A DNA stretch of 64,000 nucleotides from Brachybacterium saurashtrense (GCF_003355475.1 NZ_CP031356.1:3596001-3660000); one strand, 5' to 3'; counted from the stretch's first letter, positions 30,143-39,822 are shown. The notes: generated by a model from the letters alone, not told the origin. Numbers and translations are program-made.

Positions 30143-31189
30143 TCAGAGCGTGGAACCTGGGTCGCCTGGCGAGGGCGGTTCAGGCGTCGGCCCTGATGTG
30201 ATCTGTCCGAGAATGGCCTCCGACAGGTGCGTCCAGGTTCCCGTGGCGACCATCTGTTCGAGGAAGGTGTCCACGAACTCACGTGCATCGCCGCCCCGTG
30301 GAAGCCCGATCCCGTATGGCCTGGTCAGGATCGGTTCGCCGACGACGGCGACGGCAGCATCGGCAACGACGTTGCGCAACAGGATGCCTTGGTCGCAGAC
30401 GTACGCATCGACGCGGCCCTCTTCCAGCATGAGCAGGCAGCTCTCGTTGTCCGGGAGGATCTGGACGGTTCGGGGTCGGGGGACATGGCTCTCTATCGCC
30501 TCGGGCCCCGCGGAGCCGTCCAGGGTCACGAGATCCCTCCCGGCGAGATCCGCGGGAGAGGTGATCTGGGAGGCATCGTCGGTCCGCACCTGGATCGCAG
30601 TGCCGGTCAGGTAGTACGGGCCGGCGAAGTCGACGAATCGACGGCGTTCTTCCGTGATGAGGTAGGTGGCCACCACGCAGTCCACGGAGCCGCTGGTCAG
30701 CAGGCTTTCGCGGGTGTCCACCGAGGACTCGATGTAGTGCACCTGCTCTTCGCCGCCCGCACCGAGGAGGTAGCGGGCCAGCAGCTGGGTGATCCCGGCA
30801 TCGAATCCGCGCGGTGTCGCGTCGGGGCTCATCGAGATGGAGAAGACAGGGTTGTGCAGCGTCCCTCCTCGGACAAGGGTGCCCCGGTCTCGCACGCCCG
30901 TTGCCCAGGTGCTGTTGCGAATCGCCCCTTCCTCGGCGAGGGGGCCGGAGGCGATGACCTCCTCGTAGGAGAGCGGCTGCCGCCTCTCGAGGCTCGTGCT
31001 CTCCTCGGTGGGAGCGGCCGCCGAGGAAGGCGTCGCGTCCCGGCGGACAGAGGAGGCCGACGGAGACGGCGGGCCGCTCTCGGCAGACAGGTCGGTCGCG
31101 TCGCGGCGCGAGCAGGCGGAGAGAGCAAGGGCGGCGAGGCCGGCCAGCGCGGTGCGACGCGCGCAGACGTTTCGGGTCACTGTCGTCAC
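30143..31189 (-). CDS. Extracellular solute-binding lipoprotein (amino-acid type, PBP2 fold)
   Basis: A 348-aa lipoprotein: GTG start, basic N-terminus, hydrophobic stretch and lipobox LSAC (Cys26). After a Ser/Pro-rich linker the SBP_bac_3 fold begins (FSISMSPDATPRGFDAGITQLLARYLLG; later VDCVVATYLITEERRRFVDFAGPYYLTGTA). Such proteins feed amino-acid ABC importers or act as sensors. No permease is adjacent; it lies beside a kinase/propeller cluster, so a sensing role is possible. Ligand unknown. Confidence 0.85.
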   Translation of the reverse strand: MTTVTRNVCARRTALAGLAALALSACSRRDATDLSAESGPPSPSASSVRRDATPSSAAAPTEESTSLERRQPLSYEEVIASGPLAEEGAIRNSTWATGVRDRGTLVRGGTLHNPVFSISMSPDATPRGFDAGITQLLARYLLGAGGEEQVHYIESSVDTRESLLTSGSVDCVVATYLITEERRRFVDFAGPYYLTGTAIQVRTDDASQITSPADLAGRDLVTLDGSAGPEAIESHVPRPRTVQILPDNESCLLMLEEGRVDAYVCDQGILLRNVVADAAVAVVGEPILTRPYGIGLPRGGDAREFVDTFLEQMVATGTWTHLSEAILGQITSGPTPEPPSPGDPGSTL

Positions 31190-31759
31190 CGTGCTTGCGC
31201 GATCGGTGACCCACGGGCCCGTCCCGCTGCGCCCTCAGGGGTGACGCGGGGAGGCCGGATTCCCGTCCGGAAGATCGACTGCTGGCAGGCATCGCCGTCG
31301 CGATTCACAGCGGGTGGGGGTGCGACTGCAGCGAGGGTGGCGCGAGGAGTGTGCGACATGGGTCTCTCTTCGATGGCGGGGCGGTCGCGGGCTGAGCTCC
31401 GAGCAGCCTTCGTGCGGTGCTGCGTGCCGGCGCCGCCTCCGCTGCGGGGCCGCCGAGCCGCCCGACGTGGTCGGAATCATGATGGCTCGCCTCATCACAC
31501 GATGTCTCCGGGATCGCGGCAATGGATCCGCTGCGATCCGGAGGGATTCGGACGCTCCCGGACGGCAGGGCCGACTCGGTCCGGTACTGCCTGGCTCTTC
31601 GCGGCGGGCTCCGTCGATCACGGGGCAGTCCACCTGTGGGCTCCGAGGTGTCCGGAACTGTTCGGGTCGATCTCGAACGCAGCCGACGATGCCCCGGGCT
31701 GAGGAGACTGGCCTCGTCAGCGGCAGAAACCCGATCCCGAACACTCGCAGAGGCCACCG
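31190..31759. other. 570-bp divergent intergenic region without a supported gene
   Basis: Open frames exist on both strands but have Arg/Pro/Ser-rich, non-globular translations and no ribosome binding site. The region must carry promoters for the binding lipoprotein (minus) and the beta-propeller/kinase operon (plus). I see no convincing RNA gene. Confidence 0.5.
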
Positions 31760-33310
31760 ATGTCCGAGAACACGCCCCAGCCTTGGTCCCCGAGCCGGTC
31801 AGGCTCTGCGACTGCGCCTCCGTCGGCCTCCCGAGCCCAGGCGGCGGGAATGCAGCCCCCGCCGCCCCTCCCACCGCCGCCCGGGAACGGAACACCCGCA
31901 CCGGCTGAGGGAGATTCCGCCCCCCACGGTGCCCCGCTCGATGGCCCCGTGAGGCGTCGCCGGAGGGGAGGGCTGATCACAGTGATCGTGATCGCCGTGG
32001 TGCTCGTGCTCCTGGTCGCGATGGCCGGAGTGATCGCTGCGACCCGTCTCCTGGGCGGCTCTGCGGGCAGTGCCTCGGTGCCGACGGTCGAGAGCATCCG
32101 GGAGCAGCCCGAAGAGGCGTGGACGTACTCCTACCAGGGCCGTGACGAGATAACAGATATCTCCGGCCTCGTCCCAGTCAGCGAGGAAACCTTCGCGGCG
32201 ATCTACCTCTCCACCGGGGAGAGCAAGCCGAGCCGGGTCGCGATGGTCGATGGGGAGACCGGCGAGGAGACGTGGACCGTCCCGCTCGAATCGCTCGGCA
32301 TAGACCCGATGGCGTGGCCCGAGCTGCTGCCTGTCTCTCCCGAAGGGCATCTGACGGTCGCAGTCACGGACTCGGCCGTCGACAGCGAGGGTGATCGCAC
32401 CTGGGACGCCACCGAGGTGTACCTCATCGCACTCGACCCGAGTGATGGACGGGTCGTCTCCGAGACCACAATGCGCGGGCATGCCTACATCGCCCAGGAG
32501 TACGGGGCAGAGACCGCGTACTTCCACGTCCCGCCGCCCCAGGCGGTGGTGGTGCAGCGCGACGGCGGGCTCGTGCGGCTCGACACCTCGGACCTCGAGG
32601 GTGATCCGGTGTGGTCTGCGAACATCCCGGACGTCTACACCACCGAGATCGTCGGAGACTTCGTGCGGGTGAGCACCGCCGGCACGGAGTGGTGGCTGGA
32701 TGTCGACACCGGATTCGAACCGGACTGGTTCGTCGGCGAGGGGGAGGAAGTCATGTTCCTTCCCACCTTCGACTCGATGATCCTTCGCTTCGAGTACGCC
32801 GATTCGGGGATCTACTACCTCGATGGGCTCGACGAGGAGGGCGGGGTGATGTGGTCCGCGGAGCCGGACATGTTCCATGCCGTCGCCTCGCCGACGGGCC
32901 GGATGCTGTTCTTCTCCGAGTACGTGGAAAGCGACGACGGACCCTTCCGGTACCTGATGCGCATCGATCCCCTCACGGGGGACGAGATGTGGGACCAGGA
33001 GTACGAAGAGCCGTTCTGGTCGGCATTCGAGCAGACCGTCGACGGACAGCTCGTCGTCCACGTCCAGGACAGCGCAGTTCTCGTGGAGGCGGAGACCGGG
33101 GAGCGCACACACCGGCTCCGCGGAAGACCGGTCACGCTTGCCACCGACGTCATCTACACCACGGACGAGGATCGGCTCCGCGCCATGGACGCGGGCAACG
33201 GGGACGAGCTGTGGTCTCTGCGCCTGAGGACCGAGGACGAGGTCGTGAGCATCGGGTCGATGCTCGTCACGTTCGACGCCGAGCGTGGTCAGATCACGCG
33301 CCTGCGATGA
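31760..33310 (+). CDS. Membrane-anchored PQQ-like beta-propeller protein
   Basis: A 516-aa type II membrane protein: a Pro-rich cytosolic N-terminus (1-62), RRRRR then one transmembrane helix at 71-95, and an extracellular domain of repeated blades with D-G-TGE-xW motifs (DGETGEETWTVPL, DPLTGDEMWDQEY, DAGNGDELWSLRL). It resembles the pyrrolo-quinoline-quinone-like propellers common in actinobacterial cell-surface proteins, without evidence for quinone binding. It overlaps the following lipoprotein gene (ATGA) and precedes a PASTA kinase, suggesting an envelope-sensing role. Confidence 0.85.
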   Translation: MSENTPQPWSPSRSGSATAPPSASRAQAAGMQPPPPLPPPPGNGTPAPAEGDSAPHGAPLDGPVRRRRRGGLITVIVIAVVLVLLVAMAGVIAATRLLGGSAGSASVPTVESIREQPEEAWTYSYQGRDEITDISGLVPVSEETFAAIYLSTGESKPSRVAMVDGETGEETWTVPLESLGIDPMAWPELLPVSPEGHLTVAVTDSAVDSEGDRTWDATEVYLIALDPSDGRVVSETTMRGHAYIAQEYGAETAYFHVPPPQAVVVQRDGGLVRLDTSDLEGDPVWSANIPDVYTTEIVGDFVRVSTAGTEWWLDVDTGFEPDWFVGEGEEVMFLPTFDSMILRFEYADSGIYYLDGLDEEGGVMWSAEPDMFHAVASPTGRMLFFSEYVESDDGPFRYLMRIDPLTGDEMWDQEYEEPFWSAFEQTVDGQLVVHVQDSAVLVEAETGERTHRLRGRPVTLATDVIYTTDEDRLRAMDAGNGDELWSLRLRTEDEVVSIGSMLVTFDAERGQITRLR

Positions 33311-33717
33311 ACGCCCCCTGGAGCGTCCGCCAGCGAGATGCGGCAGCCGTCGCCGTCGTCGCGCTCTCACTCGCGGTGCTCAGCGGATGCTCCGGTGGAC
33401 GTTCCGTGGCCGCGTACTGCGACGTCCACGCCACCTACGAGGAGCGCTACCAGACCTCGATGAGCGAGGCCGTCGAGAGATTCGAGGACGATCCCCTCGG
33501 CGCTGTGGCACAGGGCGGCACCGCCGTCGGCGACCTCGCGAACATGTGGCACGAGCTGGCCGCCGCAGCACCCGAGGAGATCCGCGCCGACACCGAACGC
33601 GTCGCCGAGCTCATGGACGCCCAGGTGGGGGCGGAGCTCCCTACCGTCCTGCAGAACTACCTCATGATGCAGGGCCCGCTGCAGCGGGTGGACGCCTTCA
33701 TCGTGGAGAACTGCTGA
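33307..33717 (+). CDS. Small lipoprotein of the kinase cluster
   Basis: A 136-aa protein with a typical lipoprotein signal (lipobox LSGC, Cys28). The mature part is helical and acidic (residues 35-136), with two further Cys (in AAYCDV and the C-terminal ENC) that could pair. Family not recognised. The start overlaps the stop of the propeller gene by 4 nt and the kinase follows after 39 bp, so it is probably part of one operon. Confidence 0.8.
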   Translation: MNAPWSVRQRDAAAVAVVALSLAVLSGCSGGRSVAAYCDVHATYEERYQTSMSEAVERFEDDPLGAVAQGGTAVGDLANMWHELAAAAPEEIRADTERVAELMDAQVGAELPTVLQNYLMMQGPLQRVDAFIVENC

Positions 33718-33756
33718 TCACACTCGGTCCAGCACCAAAACCAGAAGGAGCTCGAA

Positions 33757-35670
33757 ATGAACGAACGGCCCGTGGGCAGTTCCTACCTGCTCAGCGACCA
33801 GCGGCTCGGGGCCGGCGCGATGGGCGTCGTGTACCGAGGCCGCGACCGGCAGGGGAACCCCTACGCGATCAAGGTGCTCCGAACCGAGTTCGCCGAGGAC
33901 CAGGTGCTGGTGCAGAAGTTCGTCCAGGAGAGGTCGGCACTGACCGGGGTCGACCATCCGCATGTGGTGGTGATGCGCGACCTGGTCGTCGAAGGAGGCA
34001 CATTGGCGATCGTCATGGAGCTCGTCGAAGGCCATGACCTCCGTGCAGAGCTGGCCTCGCACGGTCCGCTGCGACCAGCTGAGATCTCGTCCATCGGCGC
34101 AGCCGTCGCCTCGGGACTGGCCGCCGTCCATGCGGCTGGACTCATCCATCGCGATCTCAAGCCCGAGAACGTGCTGCTCGACACGACCGGGGGACGCCGG
34201 GTGCCGAAGGTCGCCGATTTCGGGATCTCACGCATCGCCGATGCGGCAGCGGCCACCAGGTCCACCGTGCCGATGGGCACCCCGAACTACGCCGCCCCGG
34301 AGATCGCGGACGGGAAGGTGCCCACGGGAGCCGCGGACGTGTACTCGCTGGGGATCATGCTCTATGAGCTGGCCTGCGGAGTCACGCCCTTTCAAGGGGG
34401 AAGTCAGCTCGCCGTGATGCGGCGCCACGCCGACGACGCGGTGCCGCGCCCGGAGGGCATCCCTGAGGACCTGTGGCGGACGATCGTCGACATGACCGCG
34501 AAGGATCCGCTCGCACGGCCCACGGCGGCACAGGTCGCGCTCTATCTCTCTCAGCTGGAGCAGCGTCTGTCGGGGGAGCGTCCCGCTCCGCAACTCACCG
34601 ATCCGCTGCCGACCGTGCCGCTGGTGCCCCGGAACACCGCTTCCCCGACGGCCGCGCTCCCTGCGGACACCGGCGCCTCTCCCACTGTCGCGCTCTCCTC
34701 GCCCACGGCCCGGATGACCCCGGTGCCGCGCGGCGCAAGGGTGACCGAGGCCGCTCCGCAGGAGGAGAGTGTGCGGCGCGGCCGCTCCCGCGGGATGCGG
34801 CGATTCTTCGCGGTGGCCGCTGCGCTCATGGTCCTCGGCGGTGCCGGTGGGGTGTTCGCGTACTCGCAGTGGGGCTCGGACGAAGCCCCTGACGAGGCCG
34901 CAGAGCGCTCCACCGAGGCCACGGAGGGCGGTGAGACTGCGCCATCAGGAGACTCGGTCGAGGAGACCGTCGAGGCGACGCGAGTCGCCGCGGGCGATCC
35001 CACGGGCGATGACGCAGGCGAGAGCGAGTCCGCGACCGCAGCGCCGTCACCGTCCCCGGAGGAGGTCCTCGCGATGCCCGATCTGGTGGGACAGTCGCTC
35101 GCCGAGGCGAAGCTCTCCCTGCCGGGCACCGAGATATCCGTGGTGGAGCAGCTCGATCCGGACACGGTGGACAACACGATCCTCGCGCAGACCGTCCCGG
35201 AAGGGGAGGAGGTGCCGGACAGCGTCGAGGTGACGGTCGCGCGACAGCCGGTGACCGTGTACCTGGACACCCTTGAGACGGCAGACGGATATGGCTTCGA
35301 CACCGACCTGGCCCACCTGGACGGAGAGACGTACCCGCGATCGGTCGTCTCGGATCTCTGGGACGACGACGGCTACGGTGAATGGAACCTCGGTCGCGGC
35401 TACCGCGAGATGGTGGCCCTAGTCGGGCGGTCCGATGATGCGACGGGCGCAGGGGAGACGGTCCAGGTCGATGTCTATCTCGACGGCCGCAGCGTGTGGT
35501 CGGAGCGGGTACAGGTCGGGAACCCGGTGGAGCTGCGGATCGACGTGACAGACGCGCTCCGTCTGCGCATCGAGTACACCTCGCTCGAGGAGGAAGAAGC
35601 GTATCTGGTCCTCGGTGACGTCCACCTGCTCGGACTGCCGGAGGAAGTCCCCGAGCCCGCCGATGAATGA
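33757..35670 (+). CDS. Receptor-type Ser/Thr protein kinase with PASTA and C-terminal sugar-binding-like domain
   Basis: A 637-aa transmembrane kinase. Kinase domain 8-275: Gly-rich loop LGAGAMGVVY (18-26), Lys39, catalytic HRDLKPEN (131-138), DFG (154-156) and APE. A Pro/Thr-rich juxtamembrane stretch leads to one transmembrane helix (349-371). Outside are an acidic linker, one PASTA repeat (about 439-496) and a beta-rich domain (497-637) resembling NPCBM carbohydrate-binding modules. RBS AGAAGGAG. The stop overlaps the start of a broken FHA-ABC gene, whose FHA domains would be natural readers of its phosphothreonines. Confidence 0.93.
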   Translation: MNERPVGSSYLLSDQRLGAGAMGVVYRGRDRQGNPYAIKVLRTEFAEDQVLVQKFVQERSALTGVDHPHVVVMRDLVVEGGTLAIVMELVEGHDLRAELASHGPLRPAEISSIGAAVASGLAAVHAAGLIHRDLKPENVLLDTTGGRRVPKVADFGISRIADAAAATRSTVPMGTPNYAAPEIADGKVPTGAADVYSLGIMLYELACGVTPFQGGSQLAVMRRHADDAVPRPEGIPEDLWRTIVDMTAKDPLARPTAAQVALYLSQLEQRLSGERPAPQLTDPLPTVPLVPRNTASPTAALPADTGASPTVALSSPTARMTPVPRGARVTEAAPQEESVRRGRSRGMRRFFAVAAALMVLGGAGGVFAYSQWGSDEAPDEAAERSTEATEGGETAPSGDSVEETVEATRVAAGDPTGDDAGESESATAAPSPSPEEVLAMPDLVGQSLAEAKLSLPGTEISVVEQLDPDTVDNTILAQTVPEGEEVPDSVEVTVARQPVTVYLDTLETADGYGFDTDLAHLDGETYPRSVVSDLWDDDGYGEWNLGRGYREMVALVGRSDDATGAGETVQVDVYLDGRSVWSERVQVGNPVELRIDVTDALRLRIEYTSLEEEEAYLVLGDVHLLGLPEEVPEPADE

Positions 35671-36396
35671 GAGCCCGCTCGGCAGCCCGTCCGCTCCCTA
35701 GGCTCGCCTGCTCTGGGCGGATGGCGAGCTGACCCTCGCCCCCGGCGACAGCGATTGCGTGGGGCGCTCCGACGAGCACCGGGTCCAGGTGGTCCATCCG
35801 CTGGTCTCGCGTTCCCATGCGAGAATCCGCCACCTCGGCGCCACCTGCGAAGTGTCGGACCTGGGCAGCACCCACGGCACGTTTCTCGCGGGGGAGAGGA
35901 TCCGCGGCGTCGTGACCGGGACGCTTCCGGCGTCTATGCAGCTGGGCCCGGCCGGGCCCGTGCTGCATCTCGTTCACGAGACCAGTGCGCCCTCCCCGGC
36001 GCTCGGCCGGGGTGCCTTCCATGAGGTGCTCATCGGACGGGACCACGCCTGTGAGGTTCGGCTCGGTGACCTCCTGGTCTCGCGTCGGCACGCCAGGATC
36101 AGCTGGGATGGACCGAGCCCGGTGGTCGAGGACCTGGGCAGCGTGAACGGGACCTACGTGGACGGCCATCGCATCACCCGGGCGGAGATCGACGCCGACA
36201 GCCTGCTCATGGTCGGCGGGAGCCGGCTGCAGGTCGATGCCAGCGGTGTCCGCCTGATCGAGGGCACCGAGGTCCGTTTCGCTACCGTCGGCCTGGGCGT
36301 CACGCTGCCCAGCGGTCGCACTCTGCTCGACGACGTCAGCTTCAGCCTGGCCCCGGGCGCCCTCATGGCCGTCATCGGCGGCTCCGGCACCGGCAA
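35663..36396 (+). pseudogene. FHA-FHA-ABC transporter gene, 5' part (interrupted)
   Basis: The 5' half of a gene continued at 49155-50693. From the ATG at 35663 (overlapping the kinase stop) the frame reads MNESPLGSPSAP and meets an in-frame TAG at 35699. Beyond it are two FHA domains (GRSDEHRV with SRSHAR and STHGTF; IGRDHACEV with SRRHAR and SVNGTY) and the start of an ATPase up to GGSGTG, where an island is inserted. Read on into the island, the frame ends at a TGA at 36413-36415. In intact relatives this is a phosphothreonine-binding ABC-2 exporter linked to the adjacent kinase. Confidence 0.88.
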
Positions 36397-36412
36397 TACC
36401 ACATGGCGGATC
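36380..36412. other. attL: left junction of the integrated island
   Basis: Sequence left of AA at 36395-36396 belongs to the Walker A codons of the FHA-ABC gene; sequence to the right (TACCACATGG) does not. The only bases shared with the right junction are this AA, as expected for the 2-bp crossover of a large serine integrase. Confidence 0.82.
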
Positions 36413-36413
36413 T

Positions 36414-36470
36414 GACGCCAGTAACGACTATCGACGACGACACGCTGATCAGCAATGAGCGACTGGCGTC
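36414..36470. repeat. 9-bp inverted repeat at the left end of the island
   Basis: GACGCCAGT (36414-36422) and ACTGGCGTC (36462-36470) are perfect inverted copies 39 bp apart, within 75 bp of the left junction and upstream of the first cargo gene. This could be a recombinase-accessory or regulator site, or a transcription-blocking hairpin. Confidence 0.5.
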
Positions 36471-36523
36471 GAAAACTAAAGTGATGTGATACCTTCTCTG
36501 TAGGTGGATGAAGGGAGCCTCAG

Positions 36524-37246
36524 GTGGCGATCGACGAGGGACGTGCATGGGCGTTGCGGGCGCTGGGAGCCGATGGAGTGCTGGTGCGGGAGCAGATCTC
36601 GGCCATCATCCGCGACTGCCACGAGAAGATGGCGAACGCGCAGGCGGAAGCCGACATGAAGCACACCGGCGTGTACGGGCAGATCTGGCGTAAGTGCCTG
36701 GATGAGTTTGTGGCGGTGCTCGGGCGGCTTCCCTCGGCTGAGATCATCCCGCGGCGGGGCTACAAGCTGGTCTCGTTCAACGGCGTGGTCCTCTTCCCGT
36801 GGCGCTTCGCCAGGGAGCGCTCCACGGACATCGGATCGCGTCCTTTCGCGGTGTCGGACACGCGTATCTCCCTCTTTAGGCAGGAACGGGATCTCGCGCA
36901 GCAGCGCCTAGACATTGAGTACGAGCACCCGGAACTGACCGAGGAGGAGCGAGAGCTTCTCAACGCCGAAGCCAAGGCGCTCGAAGAGACGCTGACGTCT
37001 CACCGCGTGGTCGTCGTGCCCTACGCGAGCAACTCGTCTGCGCTTCACAGCATCGACTGGGGCGAGGCGACTCTGGGAGCCGATGGCTACCTCACCTTTG
37101 TATCGATGGAGTCGTTGCTCGACGTCGGATCGGACTCGTTGGTGGATGTCGAGCCTGCAGAGGAAGAGGGCTTCTCGAACGGCCCTATCCCGCGCCCTCA
37201 GCTGGGGGTGAAGGAGGAAGAGGCAGACGGAGGCGCTCATGGATGA
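36524..37246 (+). CDS. Unknown protein paired with XRE/ImmA metallopeptidase
   Basis: A 240-aa soluble protein from a GTG start (RBS AAGGGAG). The N-terminal half is helical (ADGVLVREQISAIIRDCHEKMANAQAEADM); the middle has a charged helical hairpin and a VVVVPYASNSSALHSIDWGEA segment; the C-terminus is acidic. No family is recognised. Its stop overlaps the start of the metallopeptidase gene by 8 nt, so the two are translationally coupled. It may be the substrate or partner of that protease. Confidence 0.75.
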   Translation: MAIDEGRAWALRALGADGVLVREQISAIIRDCHEKMANAQAEADMKHTGVYGQIWRKCLDEFVAVLGRLPSAEIIPRRGYKLVSFNGVVLFPWRFARERSTDIGSRPFAVSDTRISLFRQERDLAQQRLDIEYEHPELTEEERELLNAEAKALEETLTSHRVVVVPYASNSSALHSIDWGEATLGADGYLTFVSMESLLDVGSDSLVDVEPAEEEGFSNGPIPRPQLGVKEEEADGGAHG

Positions 37247-38402
37247 CCGGGACACCCTGTTCTCCCTGGTCGGGCCATCCGATCGCCCTGACCTCGGTAC
37301 GGTCGCGGGCAGCTTCGACCCTGCACGCCTGACGCAGGCGCGTTTCGCGGCAGGCCTGTCGAAGGCCAAGCTCGCCGACCTCGTCGGGGTGACACCCGCG
37401 GCCATCGGTCAGTACGAGTCACAGTCCTCTACGCCCCGACGTGACCTCCTGCCCGTGCTCGCACGCGAACTGCACGTGCCCGTGGACTACTTCGCAACCG
37501 GCCGGCCGATCGGTCGAGTGGACGGCTCACAGGCGCACTTCCGGAGCTTGCGTTCGACGTCCGCGCGAGACCGCGCGAAGGCGATCGCGTTCATCGAGCA
37601 GGTGTGGGAGCTGACATTCGCGCTGGAGAAGAAGGTCCGCTTCCCGGAGGTCGATCTGCCACCGATCGACCGGGGGCACGCGGACCCGATTTCGGCTGCC
37701 CAGGCCCTTCGCGCGCAGTGGGGGCTTGGCTTGAAGCCGGTGAAGCATCTGGTCGCACTGGCGGAGTCGCACGGAATCGTCGTCAGTCTGCTCACGATGG
37801 CGAACGCGGATGTTGCTCGTGTTGGTGCATTCTCTACGTCGCACCTGGCAAGGCCAGTCATCGTGGTCACCCCGGAGCGGGCGAAGTCCGTGTTCGTGTA
37901 CCGGTTCACGATCGCGCACGAGCTCGGACACGTGCTGCTGCACGGTGAGGCGGCACCGGGTGACAAGCAGCAAGAACGCGAAGCGGACCAGTTCGCCGCT
38001 GAGTTCCTCACGCCGCGCTCCCAGATCGTGAACCTGCTGCCACGCACGGTGAACTTGTCTCGGCTGGACGAGTTGTCGCGACATTGGGGTGTCTCCGTCG
38101 ACTCGCTGCTGCTGCGGATGAAGGAGACCGGCACCGTCTCTGATGCATCGATCCGGCGCGGGTATCAGAAGCTGAACCAGTTGCGTAGCTCGGGACTGGA
38201 AACACCCGAACCCGTGAACGTCTACCCCGGAGAGGTGCCCTCGATGCTCGCGCAGGCGTCTGGGCTCGCCGATCAAGCAGGCTACGGGCAGGCCGACCTT
38301 GCACGAGAGCTGAAATGGCACCCCGCGCGGGTGCGCGAGGTCCTCGGTGCGGAAGACCCCCGACCAGCTCTACGGATCGTCGGCGACCCACCCCAGGCAT
38401 AG
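37239..38402 (+). CDS. XRE-family HTH / ImmA-IrrE metallopeptidase fusion
   Basis: A 387-aa protein with an N-terminal Cro/CI helix-turn-helix (about residues 30-85, LSKAKLADLVGVTPAAIGQYESQ) and a C-terminal ImmA/IrrE zinc peptidase domain with HELGH (227-231) and a downstream EREADQFAAEFL Glu helix. Such fusions control mobile elements by cleaving repressors after stress, or act in toxin-antitoxin-like and defence modules. It is coupled to an upstream unknown gene and ends next to convergent recombinase genes. Confidence 0.9.
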   Translation: MDDRDTLFSLVGPSDRPDLGTVAGSFDPARLTQARFAAGLSKAKLADLVGVTPAAIGQYESQSSTPRRDLLPVLARELHVPVDYFATGRPIGRVDGSQAHFRSLRSTSARDRAKAIAFIEQVWELTFALEKKVRFPEVDLPPIDRGHADPISAAQALRAQWGLGLKPVKHLVALAESHGIVVSLLTMANADVARVGAFSTSHLARPVIVVTPERAKSVFVYRFTIAHELGHVLLHGEAAPGDKQQEREADQFAAEFLTPRSQIVNLLPRTVNLSRLDELSRHWGVSVDSLLLRMKETGTVSDASIRRGYQKLNQLRSSGLETPEPVNVYPGEVPSMLAQASGLADQAGYGQADLARELKWHPARVREVLGAEDPRPALRIVGDPPQA

Positions 38403-38414
38403 GACTGCGTGCCA

Positions 38415-39770
38415 TCACTTGCGGGGATGCAGTTCGATGCGAAAGTCGAAATGCCTACCCGAGCGCCCGGACTGAACGATCAAGGTTGAGACGAGCGCAT
38501 CGACGATCGTGCGCTGGCGGCCGGCCGTCAGGACGCCGATGGTCGACGCAGCTTCTGGGTGTTGGCGGAGGAGTCTGCCTCTGAGGTGCCTGCGGAGATC
38601 GGCGTCGGCCTCGGCGATGATCGACGTGGGGTGAAGGCGCCGGTGAAGGAACGCCTTGTGCGTGATCTTGCCCGCACCGTACTGCTCCGCGGCAGTTAGC
38701 ATCTCTGTCGATGCGGCTTCGAGCATCGAGAGAAGCGTTGCGGGAGCGCGCACCGGAAGACACGTTAACGCTGAGGACTGGAGCCGTCCAAGCTGAGCGA
38801 TGACTGCTCGATTGGCCCGGCGCATGTCGGCGGCGACGCTGCCACACGAGCTGGGTTGCGCTCGGCACCGATACACGCGTTGCCCTTTGCTGGTGACTGT
38901 GCTCACCAGTCGGTGACCGCACGTGCCGCAGCGTGCGAGCGCGCCGAGGAGCGTCGTTGATGAACGGGTGGCGTCGCGTCGAGGCGCGAGTGGGATGGCG
39001 CGGATCAGCGCAGATTCGTCGGGGGTGATAGCCCTTTCCCATGTCCCTTGGTTAGGTCCGCGTTGAGAGTGAAGCCGGCTGCTGGTCAGAATCGATCGCG
39101 CTGTCGTCGGGCGCCAGGAGATTCCACCGGCGGGAGTGGGGATGCCGGCGTCCGTGAGCTCGCCGGCGATCACGGCGACGGAGAGGCCAGCGAGGTAACC
39201 ATGGACAATGCGCCGCAGCGTCCAAGCCTCGGACGGGTGGAGAGACCCATCGTCGAGATACCCGTAGTGGCGTCCTCCATGGAGTAGCCCGCGCGCTGCT
39301 GTTGGGCTCGCGCAACCCGCGCGCCTTTGTGGGCGGATTCGTAGTTCGCGAACGCGACGCGTTGACGGGCGAACAGGCGTCCCTCGTGCCGGTTGAGGTC
39401 GAAGCATCCGCCGTGGACGGGACTCCACCCGGATCGGGCGCATGTCGAGTAGGTCGAGAAGCTGTTCAAGCTCTCGGGGTTTGCGGTAGAGACGGTCCAG
39501 GTGCCACACGAGGATCGTTCCCGCTTCGGATTCCTCGAGTTGTCGGAGGAGCTGCTGGTAGGCGGGGCGTGCGCGGTCTTGGTAGGCGGAGACGGCTTCG
39601 TCGACGAACTCCATCGTGCGCGTGTAGCCGAGGTGGGCGGCGAGGGCGGTGCAGTCGGCTCGTTGTTGCTCGATGGAGGCGTGTTCGCTGGTGCGGTTCG
39701 CGGAGATCCGCAGGTAGAGCAGCGCAGTCGTTGTTCTGATGGGGATACTCCGAGCAGGCGCAGCCCGCAC
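38415..39770 (-). pseudogene. Large serine recombinase with two compensating frameshifts
   Basis: A 451-codon frame from GTG 39770. The resolvase domain (LLYLRIS with the nucleophile Ser; VWHLDRLYRKPRELEQLLDLLD) is followed by out-of-frame residues from about 117 to 160. In the neighbouring frame this stretch reads HGGCFDLNRHEGRLFARQRV and YESAHKGARVARA, the proper continuation. The frame is regained at LLHGGRHYGYL. An extra base near 39420 and a missing base near 39290 explain it. The recombinase zinc ribbon (CGTCGH, then CRAQPSSC) and coiled coil follow. Probably inactive unless these are sequencing errors. Confidence 0.8.
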
Positions 39771-39822
39771 CTGCTTCCCACGGGGGCGCGATCATCAGAC
39801 CGGACCGCGGGTGGGCGGTTGG

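Noticed and set aside
31235-31952. Open frames on both strands in the gap before the beta-propeller gene.
   Set aside because: Translations are Arg/Ser/Pro-rich without domains; starts lack signals.
32700-32730. A tRNA T-loop-like sequence (GGTTCGAATCC on the minus strand).
   Set aside because: It falls inside the beta-propeller gene and has no acceptor stem, anticodon arm or D arm around it.
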